Assembly: GCF_021728535.1 (NCBI RefSeq)
Contig: NZ_JAKKDU010000004.1
Location: 197,021-261,020 of the forward strand
Origin: Wocania arenilitoris
GTDB taxonomy: Bacteria > Bacteroidota > Bacteroidia > Flavobacteriales > Flavobacteriaceae
Direction of reading: 5' to 3'
Length of the DNA stretch: 64,000 bases
Under the pieces are notes generated by a model. The model was not told where the DNA came from. It made no database searches and was given only the letters and a program-made list of their open reading frames with translations. Both the position numbers and the translations under genes were made by a program. Positions 42,200 to 51,832 of the stretch are shown one piece after another. Within the stretch, counting starts at the first letter, position 1. The number at the start of each line of letters is the position of its first letter.

Positions 42200-45100
42200 A
42201 TGAAAGAGAAAATTTTAGTTTTATTTTTATTTTTTTCTGCTGTTCTGTTTTCACAGCAAAAAAAGTTTACTGTTAATTGGGATGGGTACCAAACCATTTC
42301 TGGGGGTAATTATAATTTAAAAATACCAGCTTTTAACCCAGATAATTTTAGCTACGATTTTAACGAAGGGTTGTTATTTACAGCGCAATGGAAAATATCT
42401 AAGGCTGTTAATGAGTCTTCAGTAAAAGTTACCAACGTTAATTATACTTCAATTTCTAAAGAAGAATTAAAAGATGTTAACTTAAATATAATTGGAAACG
42501 AGTTAAAATTCACTTTAAAAAATTCAAAAGGGCGGCATCATCAATTTGCTTATTTTCAAATAACGCCTATTATTAAAGATACTAATGGTAGTTATAAAAA
42601 AGTACAATCGTTTCAAATAAGTTATAATACAAGTGCTAGTAAAGCGTCTTTGCTTAGTAGAGACCAAGGTGTTTCAGGGGTAATAACAAATTCGGTTTTA
42701 AGCTCTGGAGAGTGGTATAAATTTTATGTAGATACTACGGGTGTTTTTAAAATCTCTAAAAGTTTTTTACAAAATTTAGGAGTAAATGTTAACAGTATTG
42801 ATACGCGAACTATAAAATTATATGGAAATGGTGGACGCATGATACCATATTCAAATTCTGTTACTTATCCTTTTGATGTTACCGAAAATGCTATAAAATT
42901 TATAGGAGAAGAAGATGGCGTTTTTAATAACGAAGATTATATTTTGTTTTATGCTCAGGGTCCAAAAGAATTTAATGTAGAAAGTAATACCAATATTAAT
43001 TGTTATACTAATAAAACCTATTATTACATAAATGTGAGTTCTGGTTTAGGTAAACGCATTCAACCTATGGTTCAGCCTACAGGAACAGTAGATATGATGA
43101 TTGATACTTTTGAAGATTATAAATTTCATGAAGTTGATGAGTTTAATATCGCATTTTTAGGTAGGCGATGGTTTGGAGAGCGCTTTGATATTGATAACGA
43201 TAAAACCTTTGAATTCGATTTTCCTAATCTGGTAACTTCTGTTCCTGTTAATCTTAAGGTCTATGTGGCATCGTCATCTTCAACACAAAGTAGCATGAAA
43301 ATTAGTGTTAATAGTAGTGAAGTTTCAACCCTTTCAATGGCTGGTGCATCAAGTCCTACTTTGGCAAGCGGAGCTTCGTATAATGGTAACTTAAACGTAA
43401 ATTCTGCTAACATAAGTGTTAATCTTAATTATGATAATCAAGGAAACCCAAGTGGTTTAGGTTATTTGGATTATATCTCTATTGAAGCCACGAGAGCTTT
43501 AACTTTTATAGATAAGCAGTTTCAATTTAAAAATAGCCATGTTGCTTCAGTTTCAGGAATAGGGCAATACAATATCTCTAATGCGTCGCAAATTTCAGAA
43601 ATTTGGGATATAACAGATTTATATAACGCTACAAGTTATATAAATCAAGATGCTAGTAGTAGCCTCTCTTTTACAGCAACTTTGGGGTCACTAAAAACCT
43701 ATGTTGCTGTAACACCTTTAGATTATTTTGAACCAAAATTTGATGCCAATAAAACCATTGCCAATCAAAATATAAAAGGAACTATTTTTCAGAATTCTGA
43801 GGGGCAATTTCAAGATGTAGATTACATTATTGTAGCGCCAAATAATATGCTTAACCAAGCAGAACGTTTAGCACAAATAAATAAAAATCAATATAATTTG
43901 AATGTTAAGGTAGTTGGTTTAAATGAAGTTTATAATGAGTTTAGTACAGGAAATCAAGATGTTGGCGCTATTCGAAATTTAGTAAAATATGTTTACGATA
44001 ATGCTAGTACTCCAGAAAACAGAATTAAATATTTGTGCTTATTTGGTGATGGCTCTTTTGATTATAAAAACAGAATACCCAACAATACTAACATTATGCC
44101 TTCATGGTATTCGTACAATAGTTTTAATTTGACTAATTCGTTTGTTTCAGACGATTTTTATGGTATGATGGATGCTAATGAAGGAACCATGGCTACAAGT
44201 GACAAGTTGGATATAGCCGTTGGCAGAATACTAGCCGATACACCACAACGAGCCAAAGAAATGGTAGATAAAATTGAAAGCTACTACGTAAAAGAAGCAT
44301 TTGGTAGCTGGCGTAATAATTTTATAGTAGTTTCAGATGATGTTGATAAAGATTGGGAAGGTATTTTGCAGCAAACCACAGATAATGTTGGGAATACTGT
44401 AAATCAAGAAAAACAATTTATAAACGTAGTTAAAATCCATACAGATGCCTATAAACAAGAAGCTTCTGCTGGTGGAAATAGATATCCACAAGTAACAGAA
44501 TCATTGATTAATGCTATAGACAATGGCGCGTTGGTGGTCAATTATTTTGGTCATGGAGGAGAAGAAGGTTTAGCTCAAGAGCGTATTTTAACAAAACCTA
44601 ATGTAGAGAGTTTTCGTAACTTTTGTAAGCTTAATTGTTTTGTAACGGTTACCTGCGAGTTTACTAAATTCGATAATCCTTTTCGAGAAACTGCTGGCGA
44701 ATTCACCTATTGGAATAAAAAGGCTGGTGCAATAGGTTTAATTACAACTACAAGACAGGTTTTTGTTAATTTCGGAATAACATTCAATAACGAATTAGGG
44801 CAATATTTGTTTTCTTATAATGATGCTGATGCTTTTGAAGATTACGAGTATCCGTCAATGGCTGAAGCTTTGCGCTTGACAAAAAATTTACCATCAATAT
44901 CAAATCAAAGCCAAAGACGACTAGTATTTTTTATTGGAGACCCCGCAATGAAATTGGCTTTTCCTAAGCCAAGTGTTAGATTAACACAAATAAATGATGT
45001 ACCCATTACGCAAGCTACCGATACTTTAAAAGCTTTGAGCTATGTAAAACTTGCGGGTGAAGTTACAGATGTTTCGGGTAATGTGTTAACTGATTATAGC

Positions 45101-46081
45101 GGAACACTTTCTACTACTATTTACGATAAAAATATAGACAGACAAACTTTAGCAAACGACGGTACACGATTAAACGGACAATTAGTACAACTAGATTTTG
45201 AAACCCTTGGAGAAATAGTTTTTCGTGGGCAAGCTTCGGTTACAAACGGTCAATTTGAATTCGATTTTGTAGTACCAAAAGATATTAGCATTCCTGTTGG
45301 ATTTGGAAAAGTGAGCTTTTATTCAAAAAATGAAGCATTACTTGAAGATCAATCTGGTGTTAGTCTCAATACAGTTAGAATTGGTGGATTAAACGAAAAT
45401 GCAGCCGAAGATAATATAGGGCCTGTAATTACACTTTTTATGAATGATGAAAATTTCGTTTCAGGAGGTATTACTAACGAATCGCCAACACTATTAGCCA
45501 AATTAGAAGACGAAAATGGTATAAATACAGCAAGTGGTATTGGGCATGATATTGTTGCTATTATTGATGGCGACGAAACCAACCCATTTATATTAAACGA
45601 TTACTACCAAACCGAAGTAGATAATTATAAAAAAGGAGTGGTTTCTTTTCCTTTTAGAGATTTAGAACCTGGACTTCACACTTTAACGTTAAAAGCATGG
45701 GATGTTTACAATAATTCGTCAGTCACTGAAATTCAGTTTGTTGTACACGATAAAGACCAAGAATTAGTAATAAACAATGTGCTTAATTACCCAAATCCTT
45801 TTGTTAATTATACAGAATTTTGGTTTAATCACAATAGTTCAGACCCTTTAGACGTTTCTATACAGATATTCACCGTTTCTGGCAAATTAGTTAAAACGCT
45901 TAACGGACAAACTATTGCAGGTACTAAAACAACCAGTTCGTTGTCCAGAGACATAGTTTGGGATGGAAGAGATGATTTTGGAGATAAAATAGGAAAAGGT
46001 GTTTATATATATAAGCTTACGGTACAATCTAATTTGCTTAATAAAAAAGTTGAAAAAATAGAGAAACTTGTTATCCTCTAA
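42200..46081 (+). CDS. porU: Type IX secretion system sortase PorU
   Basis: The 1293-residue exported protein (signal peptide ending LFSQ) contains a gingipain-like (C25) peptidase domain. H785 in NYFGHGGEEG and C819 in VTVTCEFTKFDNP fit the catalytic His-Cys pair. The C-terminal segment NYPNPF...GKGVYIYKL is an FlgD/Ig-like T9SS C-terminal domain. PorU removes the C-terminal signal of T9SS cargo at the cell surface and attaches it to lipopolysaccharide. It is followed 33 bases later by porV, its attachment-complex partner. Confidence 0.95.
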   Translation: MKEKILVLFLFFSAVLFSQQKKFTVNWDGYQTISGGNYNLKIPAFNPDNFSYDFNEGLLFTAQWKISKAVNESSVKVTNVNYTSISKEELKDVNLNIIGNELKFTLKNSKGRHHQFAYFQITPIIKDTNGSYKKVQSFQISYNTSASKASLLSRDQGVSGVITNSVLSSGEWYKFYVDTTGVFKISKSFLQNLGVNVNSIDTRTIKLYGNGGRMIPYSNSVTYPFDVTENAIKFIGEEDGVFNNEDYILFYAQGPKEFNVESNTNINCYTNKTYYYINVSSGLGKRIQPMVQPTGTVDMMIDTFEDYKFHEVDEFNIAFLGRRWFGERFDIDNDKTFEFDFPNLVTSVPVNLKVYVASSSSTQSSMKISVNSSEVSTLSMAGASSPTLASGASYNGNLNVNSANISVNLNYDNQGNPSGLGYLDYISIEATRALTFIDKQFQFKNSHVASVSGIGQYNISNASQISEIWDITDLYNATSYINQDASSSLSFTATLGSLKTYVAVTPLDYFEPKFDANKTIANQNIKGTIFQNSEGQFQDVDYIIVAPNNMLNQAERLAQINKNQYNLNVKVVGLNEVYNEFSTGNQDVGAIRNLVKYVYDNASTPENRIKYLCLFGDGSFDYKNRIPNNTNIMPSWYSYNSFNLTNSFVSDDFYGMMDANEGTMATSDKLDIAVGRILADTPQRAKEMVDKIESYYVKEAFGSWRNNFIVVSDDVDKDWEGILQQTTDNVGNTVNQEKQFINVVKIHTDAYKQEASAGGNRYPQVTESLINAIDNGALVVNYFGHGGEEGLAQERILTKPNVESFRNFCKLNCFVTVTCEFTKFDNPFRETAGEFTYWNKKAGAIGLITTTRQVFVNFGITFNNELGQYLFSYNDADAFEDYEYPSMAEALRLTKNLPSISNQSQRRLVFFIGDPAMKLAFPKPSVRLTQINDVPITQATDTLKALSYVKLAGEVTDVSGNVLTDYSGTLSTTIYDKNIDRQTLANDGTRLNGQLVQLDFETLGEIVFRGQASVTNGQFEFDFVVPKDISIPVGFGKVSFYSKNEALLEDQSGVSLNTVRIGGLNENAAEDNIGPVITLFMNDENFVSGGITNESPTLLAKLEDENGINTASGIGHDIVAIIDGDETNPFILNDYYQTEVDNYKKGVVSFPFRDLEPGLHTLTLKAWDVYNNSSVTEIQFVVHDKDQELVINNVLNYPNPFVNYTEFWFNHNSSDPLDVSIQIFTVSGKLVKTLNGQTIAGTKTTSSLSRDIVWDGRDDFGDKIGKGVYIYKLTVQSNLLNKKVEKIEKLVIL

Positions 46082-46097
46082 TAAAAATTTATATTTG
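46067..46097 (+). promoter_or_regulatory. Candidate internal porV promoter
   Basis: CTTG (46067-46070) and TATATTTG (46090-46097) are separated by 19 bases. This places the promoter at the very end of porU, 18 bases before the porV ATG, so porV could be expressed apart from porU. Confidence 0.55.
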
Positions 46098-46114
46098 TTA
46101 AATAAAACTAACTT

Positions 46115-47350
46115 ATGAAGAAAGGAATATTGATATTAATAGCATTTGCTATTTTTTTTAAAATTGAAGCTCAAACAACGGTAATACCAAATGATGATAA
46201 AAGAGTTATAACTACAGGTCTTCCATTTGTTTTGATAGCATCGGATGCGCGTGCTGCTTCGATGGGTGATATGGGAGTTGCTACATCAGTTGATGCCTAT
46301 TCGCAACAATGGAACTCATCAAAATATGCGTTTTCAGAAACTAAATCTGGAATTGCAATAAGCTACACACCATATTTGAGTAAACTAGTTAACGATATTT
46401 TTCTAGGTAATGTTACTTATTTTAATCGTATAGATGAGCGTAGTTCTTTTGCAGCCAGTTTTAAGTATTTTTCTCTTGGAGATATAGAGTTTGTACAAGA
46501 TGAATTTTCAGATGCTTTAATACAAAGACCAAACGAGTTAACCATTGATGCATCGTATGCCTTGAGATTAACAGATCAATTCGCTATGTCTGTTGCCATG
46601 CGCTATTTACGCTCAGATTTAAGGTTAGATACTGGAAACAATGATACTGCTGCAGCAAGTACTTTTGGTGTAGATATTTCTGGTTATTATCAAAGTGAAG
46701 AAGAAGCCTATAACGATTTTAATGGACGATGGAGAATGGGATTCGCTATTCAAAATATTGGTCCAAAATTTAAATACGATGAAGGTGGACAAGAAAATTT
46801 TCAGCCAACCCTATTGCGCTTAGGAGCAGGTTTCGATTTTATTTTTGATGATTATAACACAATTGCAGTAACCGCAGAAGTTGGGAAATTATTGGTGCCA
46901 ACACCTCCAGCGTTTGGAGATGAATATAGTTTTACAGACAATAATGGTAATGGAACTTACGAAGAAGGTGTTGATGATTTAGGGAATATAACTCAAAGGA
47001 ATGTCATTATAGGAGAAGACACACAAGATGTCAACTTTTTATCAGGTATGTTCCAGTCCTTTGGAGATGCACCAGGAGGTTTTAGCGAAGAATTAAAAGA
47101 GTTTACTTGGTCGCTTGGAGCTGAATATGTATACCAAGATGCATTTGCTTTTAGAGCTGGTTATTTTAATGAAAGTGAAGAAAAAGGAGCGAGAAAGTTT
47201 TTAGCACTCGGAGCAGGGTTTAAATACAACGTTGTTAATATCGATTTGTCTTACTTGTTTTCAGCATCAAAAATTCAAAGCCCATTAGAAAATACATTGA
47301 GGTTTTCACTTACCTTTAATATAGGGGCAGAAACTTTTAGTGAATACTAA
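46115..47350 (+). CDS. porV: Type IX secretion outer-membrane protein PorV
   Basis: The 411-residue protein has a signal peptide (ending KIEAQ), then TTGLPFVLIASDARAASMGDMGVATS near residues 30-55, the N-terminal signature of the PorV/LptO family, which belongs to the FadL-like 14-strand barrels. PorV shuttles cargo from the translocon to PorU. Its C-terminal FSLTFNIGAE is barrel-like. A terminator follows. Confidence 0.95.
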   Translation: MKKGILILIAFAIFFKIEAQTTVIPNDDKRVITTGLPFVLIASDARAASMGDMGVATSVDAYSQQWNSSKYAFSETKSGIAISYTPYLSKLVNDIFLGNVTYFNRIDERSSFAASFKYFSLGDIEFVQDEFSDALIQRPNELTIDASYALRLTDQFAMSVAMRYLRSDLRLDTGNNDTAAASTFGVDISGYYQSEEEAYNDFNGRWRMGFAIQNIGPKFKYDEGGQENFQPTLLRLGAGFDFIFDDYNTIAVTAEVGKLLVPTPPAFGDEYSFTDNNGNGTYEEGVDDLGNITQRNVIIGEDTQDVNFLSGMFQSFGDAPGGFSEELKEFTWSLGAEYVYQDAFAFRAGYFNESEEKGARKFLALGAGFKYNVVNIDLSYLFSASKIQSPLENTLRFSLTFNIGAETFSEY

Positions 47351-47376
47351 TCTTGCCTTTACTAATAATTTATTAA

Positions 47377-47407
47377 AAAACTATTGTGATAAGCAATAGT
47401 TTTTTTG
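47377..47407 (+). terminator. Terminator after porV
   Basis: AAAACTATTG pairs with CAATAGTTTT around the loop TGATAAG and is followed by TTTT. It lies about 27 bases after the porV stop. Confidence 0.8.
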
Positions 47408-47441
47408 TTTATATTGGTATTACAGTCTTATTCAATATGTA

Positions 47442-47924
47442 ATGAAAGAAATAAAAATTGAATCAACCCTTTATGTCTTTGAGGGTTTAAATGAATTACC
47501 ACAAGATGTTATAAAACTAATACAAAAAGCCACTGAAGCAAGAGAAAAAGCTTATGCACCTTATTCGAATTTTAGTGTAGGAGCAGCAATTCTTTTAGAT
47601 AATAGTAAAATAATTACAGGCAATAATCAAGAAAATGCTTCCTATCCTTCTGGGTTATGTGCAGAACGAACAGCTATTTATTATGTTGGAGCAAAATATC
47701 CAGATGTTAAAATAATAAGAATGGCTATTGTGGCGGGTTCTAAAAAAAATAAAACATCAAGTCCAATTCCTCCTTGTGGTGCTTGCAGACAAGCTATTGC
47801 AGAATATGAAGTAAAACAAAATACTCCTATAGAAATTTATTTTATGGGGGAAACTGGTAAAGTAGCAAAGTCGAATTCATTAGCTAATTTATTACCATTA
47901 GGTTTTGATAAATCGATGCTTTAA
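47442..47924 (+). CDS. cdd: Cytidine deaminase
   Basis: The 160-residue protein has the zinc-binding and catalytic motifs CAERTAIYY (CxE type, near residue 71) and PPCGACRQAI (near 108-117), with YAPYSNFSVGAA near 37. It deaminates cytidine and deoxycytidine to uridine and deoxyuridine in pyrimidine salvage. It sits between porV and the pyruvate dehydrogenase genes. Confidence 0.94.
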   Translation: MKEIKIESTLYVFEGLNELPQDVIKLIQKATEAREKAYAPYSNFSVGAAILLDNSKIITGNNQENASYPSGLCAERTAIYYVGAKYPDVKIIRMAIVAGSKKNKTSSPIPPCGACRQAIAEYEVKQNTPIEIYFMGETGKVAKSNSLANLLPLGFDKSML

Positions 47925-48037
47925 ATCAGTATTCATTTAAATTGTTTAATTAATTATCTTTAAAATTAATAATTAGTTAATCGAAGTTGTTTTGAGCGCT
48001 TTTTTTCACAATTTTATTACTTTAATGATGTTGTGTT

Positions 48038-48067
48038 TTTGCAATACAATACAATGTATTACTTTTG
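48038..48067 (+). promoter_or_regulatory. Promoter of the pdhA-pdhC operon
   Basis: TTTG at 48038-48041 and TACTTTTG at 48060-48067 are 18 bases apart, matching the Bacteroidota consensus. The start site would lie about 25 bases before the pdhA ATG at 48101. Confidence 0.7.
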
Positions 48068-48100
48068 TATTTCGCGAAATTAAAAACGTAATAGTAGCAG

Positions 48101-49099
48101 ATGCAAAAAATCACAAAAGAGGTATATCTCAAATGGTATGAAGATATGTTATTCTGGAGAAAATTTGAAGACAAGTTAGCTGCAGTATACATTCAACAAA
48201 AAGTAAGAGGATTTCTTCATTTATACAACGGTCAAGAAGCTGTTTTAGCAGGCGCTTTGCATGCTATGGACTTGACTAAGGATAAGATGATTACTGCTTA
48301 TCGTAATCATGTTCAGCCAATTGGTATGGGTGTAGACCCTAAACGTGTTATGGCAGAATTATATGGAAAGGTTACTGGAACATCTCATGGTATGGGAGGC
48401 TCTATGCATATCTTTTCTAAAGAGCATCGTTTTTACGGCGGGCATGGTATTGTTGGCGGTCAAATTCCCTTAGGAGCAGGTATTGCTTTTGGAGATAAAT
48501 ACCACGATAAAGATGCTGTAACACTATGTTGTTTTGGTGATGGGGCCGCAAGACAAGGGTCGTTACACGAAACTTTTAATTTAGCAATGCTTTGGAATTT
48601 ACCTGTAGTATTTGTTTGCGAAAACAATGGATATGCTATGGGAACTTCAGTTGAACGTACCGCAAATCATGATGAGATTTGGAAATTAGGAAGAGGTTAC
48701 GAAATGCCATCTGGACCAGTAGATGGTATGAATCCTGTAAAAGTAGCCGAAGCATTTGACGAAGCTATTCAACGTGCTAGAAAAGGAGGAGGACCAACAT
48801 TTTTAGAGCTAAAAACCTACCGATACAGAGGACATTCAATGTCTGACGCACAACATTATAGAACTAAAGCCGAGGTTGAAGAGTACAAGAAAATAGATCC
48901 AATTACACAAGTAAAAGATATTATTCTTGAAAAGAAATATGCTATCGAAGAAGCTATTAAAGAAATTGATAAGCGAGTTAAAGCCAAAGTTGCAGAATGT
49001 GAGAAATTTGCTGAAGAATCACCATTCCCAGAAGTTCAGCAATTGTATGATGTAGTATACGAGCAAGAAGATTATCCATTTATAAAACACAAATTATAA
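48101..49099 (+). CDS. pdhA: Pyruvate dehydrogenase E1 component, alpha subunit
   Basis: The 332-residue protein has the thiamine diphosphate motif GDGAARQGSLHETFNLA...ENN (about residues 146-176) and the phosphorylation-loop region YRYRGHSMSDAQHYR near 246. It decarboxylates pyruvate and passes the acetyl group to E2 together with the beta subunit, which is not in the window. It ends 3 bases before the E2 gene. Confidence 0.94.
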   Translation: MQKITKEVYLKWYEDMLFWRKFEDKLAAVYIQQKVRGFLHLYNGQEAVLAGALHAMDLTKDKMITAYRNHVQPIGMGVDPKRVMAELYGKVTGTSHGMGGSMHIFSKEHRFYGGHGIVGGQIPLGAGIAFGDKYHDKDAVTLCCFGDGAARQGSLHETFNLAMLWNLPVVFVCENNGYAMGTSVERTANHDEIWKLGRGYEMPSGPVDGMNPVKVAEAFDEAIQRARKGGGPTFLELKTYRYRGHSMSDAQHYRTKAEVEEYKKIDPITQVKDIILEKKYAIEEAIKEIDKRVKAKVAECEKFAEESPFPEVQQLYDVVYEQEDYPFIKHKL

Positions 49100-49102
49100 G
49101 AT

Positions 49103-50752
49103 ATGGCAATAGTTGTAAATATGCCGCGTTTAAGCGATACGATGGAAGAAGGAACCGTTGCTGCTTGGTTAAAGAAGGTAGGTGATAAGGTTGAAGAAGG
49201 CGATATTTTAGCTGAAATTGAAACTGATAAAGCCACAATGGAGTTTGAATCTTTTAATGAAGGAACATTACTTCATATTGGTGTTCAAGAAGGTGAAACT
49301 ACTAAGGTAGATGAGCTTTTGGCTATAATTGGTGATGAAGGTGAAGATATCTCTGATATTTTAAATGGAAGTGGTAGCGCTTCTGCGGAAGCAAAAGAAG
49401 AAGATAGTAAAGAAGAAGTTGCCGATTCAAGTTCTGAAGAAACTTCTCAAGCTAACGATGCACCAGCTGGATCAACTGATTTACCTGAAGGTGTTATAGT
49501 TGTAACTATGCCGCGTTTAAGTGATACCATGGAAGAAGGAACAGTAGCAACTTGGTTAAAAAAAGTTGGTGATACTGTTGAAGAAGGTGATATTTTAGCC
49601 GAAATAGAAACCGATAAAGCCACTATGGAGTTTGAATCATTCCAATCTGGTACGTTGTTAGAAATAGGATTACAAGAAGGAGAATCTGCTAAAGTAGATG
49701 AACTTCTTGCTATCATTGGTCCTGCGGGTACTGATGTTTCAGGTATTGCAGCGAACTTTTCAGCATCAGCCGGATCAGTTAAAAAAGAAGAAGTACCTAA
49801 AGTTGAAACTAAGGCAGAAACTCCGAGCAAAACTTCTGCGGTCACTTCGAGCGCAGTCGAGAAGTCTCAAAAACCTACGCCAACACCAGTTACAGCAAAC
49901 GGACGTGTTTATGTATCGCCTTTAGCCAAAAAATTAGCAGAAGAAAAAGGCATCAATTTAACTAAAGTTCAAGGCTCTGGTGAAAACGGACGAATTATAA
50001 AACGAGATATTGAGAATTACGAACCAGCAGCAGGAGCAGCATCGGTTGGTAAATTTGTGCCTTCTGGTCAAGAAGATTTTGATGAGGTTCCAAATTCTCA
50101 AATGCGTAAAGCTATTGCTAAGTCTTTAACTAAATCTAAATTTTCTGCACCACATTATTATTTGGCAGTTGAGTTTGATATGGATAACGCGATTGCTTTT
50201 AGAACGCAATTCAATTCAGTCCCAGATACAAAAATTTCATTCAATGATATTGTAGTTAAGGCCTGTGCTTTGGCATTAAAACAACATCCACAAGTTAACT
50301 CGCAGTGGTTTGATGATAAAATGCGTTTGAATAACCATGTGCATATTGGTGTTGCAGTTGCAGTTCCAGACGGATTGGTTGTGCCTGTAGTTCGTTTTGC
50401 AAACGAGCAAAGCTTACCGCAAATTGGTGCAGAAGTTAAAGAGCTAGCAGGAAAAGCAAGAAATAAAAAATTAACTCCAGATGAAATGTCTGGTAGCACA
50501 TTTACGGTGTCTAACTTAGGGATGTTTGGTATCGATTATTTTACGTCGATTATCAATCAGCCTAACTCAGCAATTTTATCTGTTGGCGCTATTGTTCAAA
50601 AACCAGTGGTTAAAGATGGGCAAATTGTTGTTGGAAATACCATGAAGTTAACTCTAGCTTGCGACCATAGAACGGTTGACGGCGCTACTGGAGCACAATT
50701 TCTTCAAACTTTAAAAGGGTATATTGAGAATCCTGTGACGATGCTAGTGTAA
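49103..50752 (+). CDS. pdhC: Pyruvate dehydrogenase E2 (dihydrolipoamide acetyltransferase)
   Basis: The 549-residue protein has two lipoyl domains (about residues 1-80 and 131-210), each with an ETDKATMEFES motif whose lysine is lipoylated. Acidic and then Ala/Ser/Lys-rich linkers follow, with a peripheral subunit-binding domain (VSPLAKKLAEEKGINL, about 270-305) and the catalytic domain ending ACDHRTVDGATGAQFL (catalytic His). It transfers acetyl groups to CoA. The two lipoyl domains are almost identical at the DNA level. A dispersed-repeat-like sequence (49841-49874) lies in frame in the linker. Confidence 0.95.
   Translation: MAIVVNMPRLSDTMEEGTVAAWLKKVGDKVEEGDILAEIETDKATMEFESFNEGTLLHIGVQEGETTKVDELLAIIGDEGEDISDILNGSGSASAEAKEEDSKEEVADSSSEETSQANDAPAGSTDLPEGVIVVTMPRLSDTMEEGTVATWLKKVGDTVEEGDILAEIETDKATMEFESFQSGTLLEIGLQEGESAKVDELLAIIGPAGTDVSGIAANFSASAGSVKKEEVPKVETKAETPSKTSAVTSSAVEKSQKPTPTPVTANGRVYVSPLAKKLAEEKGINLTKVQGSGENGRIIKRDIENYEPAAGAASVGKFVPSGQEDFDEVPNSQMRKAIAKSLTKSKFSAPHYYLAVEFDMDNAIAFRTQFNSVPDTKISFNDIVVKACALALKQHPQVNSQWFDDKMRLNNHVHIGVAVAVPDGLVVPVVRFANEQSLPQIGAEVKELAGKARNKKLTPDEMSGSTFTVSNLGMFGIDYFTSIINQPNSAILSVGAIVQKPVVKDGQIVVGNTMKLTLACDHRTVDGATGAQFLQTLKGYIENPVTMLV
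49841..49874. repeat. Dispersed-repeat-like element inside the E2 coding region
   Basis: GTCACTTCGAGCGCAGTCGA followed by GAAGTCTCAAAAAC matches the ends of the intergenic element at 35641-35690 (GTCACTTCGAG and TCGAGAAGT). It codes, in frame, for about 11 residues of the flexible linker (VTSSAVEKSQK, residues 247-257), where insertion would be tolerated. Confidence 0.55.
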
Positions 50753-50793
50753 AAAACTTGCTAGGCTTAGTCTAAGACTCATAACACAAGTTA

Positions 50794-50829
50794 AAACCTG
50801 TTTCAATTTGATTGGAGCAGGTTTTTTTT
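50794..50829 (+). terminator. Terminator of the pdhA-pdhC operon
   Basis: AAACCTG (50794-50800) pairs with CAGGTTT (50818-50824), followed by TTTTT. It begins about 40 bases after the E2 stop codon. Confidence 0.7.
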
Positions 50830-50854
50830 ATCTTTATCTTTTAATAGAAGACTT

Positions 50855-51832
50855 ATGAAAAATTTTTTATCACTTGTGTTTTTAGTATTCTTAGTTTCTT
50901 GTGCTGTTACTGTGAAAGGTAATGATGGTAAGGATGGAAAAGATGGGGTTAGTGCCCCAATAAAAACCACAGTACAATCTGTTAAACAAAGTATGGAGTA
51001 TTTAGCTTCAGATGAGTTAGAAGGAAGAAAAACAGGAAGTATAGGTATTGAAAAAGCTGCTGTTTTTATCGAAAACTACTTCAAAAAAAATAGTATAAAA
51101 CCATATTTTAAAACGTACAGAGATAGTTTTAATTTAGAGGATGTTGTAGGTTATAACATTGTTGGTTTTATAGAAGGTAACGACCCAAAACTTAAAAACG
51201 AATTTGTTATTCTCGGGGCACATTACGATCATATTGGCATGGGTAAAGAAGTTAATGGCGATGTAATTGCTAACGGCGCAAACGATGATGCTTCTGGTAC
51301 AGTAGCGGTAATGGAATGGGCAAAATATTTCGCAAAAACAAAAACCAATAAACGAAGTATATTGTTTACTTTATATTCTGCCGAGGAAATGGGATTAAAA
51401 GGGTCTGGTCATTTAGCAGAACGACTTAAAAAAGAAAACCTAAATTTATATACCATGATAAATTTTGAAATGATTGGGGTGCCAAGGGCAGAGGAGGAAA
51501 TTGTGGCTTATATGACTGGTTACGAAAAATCTAATTTAGCTAAAAAGTTAAATGAATATCGCGGAAAAGAAATTATTGGTTTTTTTCCTAAGGCAAAAGA
51601 ATTTCAATTGTTTTTTAGGTCAGATAACTACCCATTTTATAAAGCATTTAAAATACCTGCTCATGCTATTTCAACTTTCGATTTTACTAATTTTGATTAT
51701 TATCATCATGTTGATGATGAAGCCGATAAAATGGATTTTAATCACATGATAGATTTTATAAATAAAATGATTCCAGCATTAGAAGGTATGATAAATTCAG
51801 CTTCGCAAGAAATAAAAATGAACGATGAGTAA
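50855..51832 (+). CDS. M28-family zinc peptidase, lipoprotein
   Basis: The 325-residue protein has a lipobox (VSC, Cys16) and an M28 aminopeptidase domain. It shows GAHYDHIGMG near residue 124 (zinc His), NGANDDASGTVAVME near 143 (bridging Asp), YSAEEMGLKGS near 176 (catalytic Glu) and DNYPFYK near 258. It probably cleaves N-terminal residues of peptides in the periplasm or at the surface. Its last 8 bases overlap the SDR gene. Confidence 0.92.
   Translation: MKNFLSLVFLVFLVSCAVTVKGNDGKDGKDGVSAPIKTTVQSVKQSMEYLASDELEGRKTGSIGIEKAAVFIENYFKKNSIKPYFKTYRDSFNLEDVVGYNIVGFIEGNDPKLKNEFVILGAHYDHIGMGKEVNGDVIANGANDDASGTVAVMEWAKYFAKTKTNKRSILFTLYSAEEMGLKGSGHLAERLKKENLNLYTMINFEMIGVPRAEEEIVAYMTGYEKSNLAKKLNEYRGKEIIGFFPKAKEFQLFFRSDNYPFYKAFKIPAHAISTFDFTNFDYYHHVDDEADKMDFNHMIDFINKMIPALEGMINSASQEIKMNDE

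Noticed and set aside
49447..49845. Minus-strand open frame of 132 codons in the E2 gene
   Set aside because: It is antisense to lipoyl domain 2 and linker, with no homology-like features or start context.
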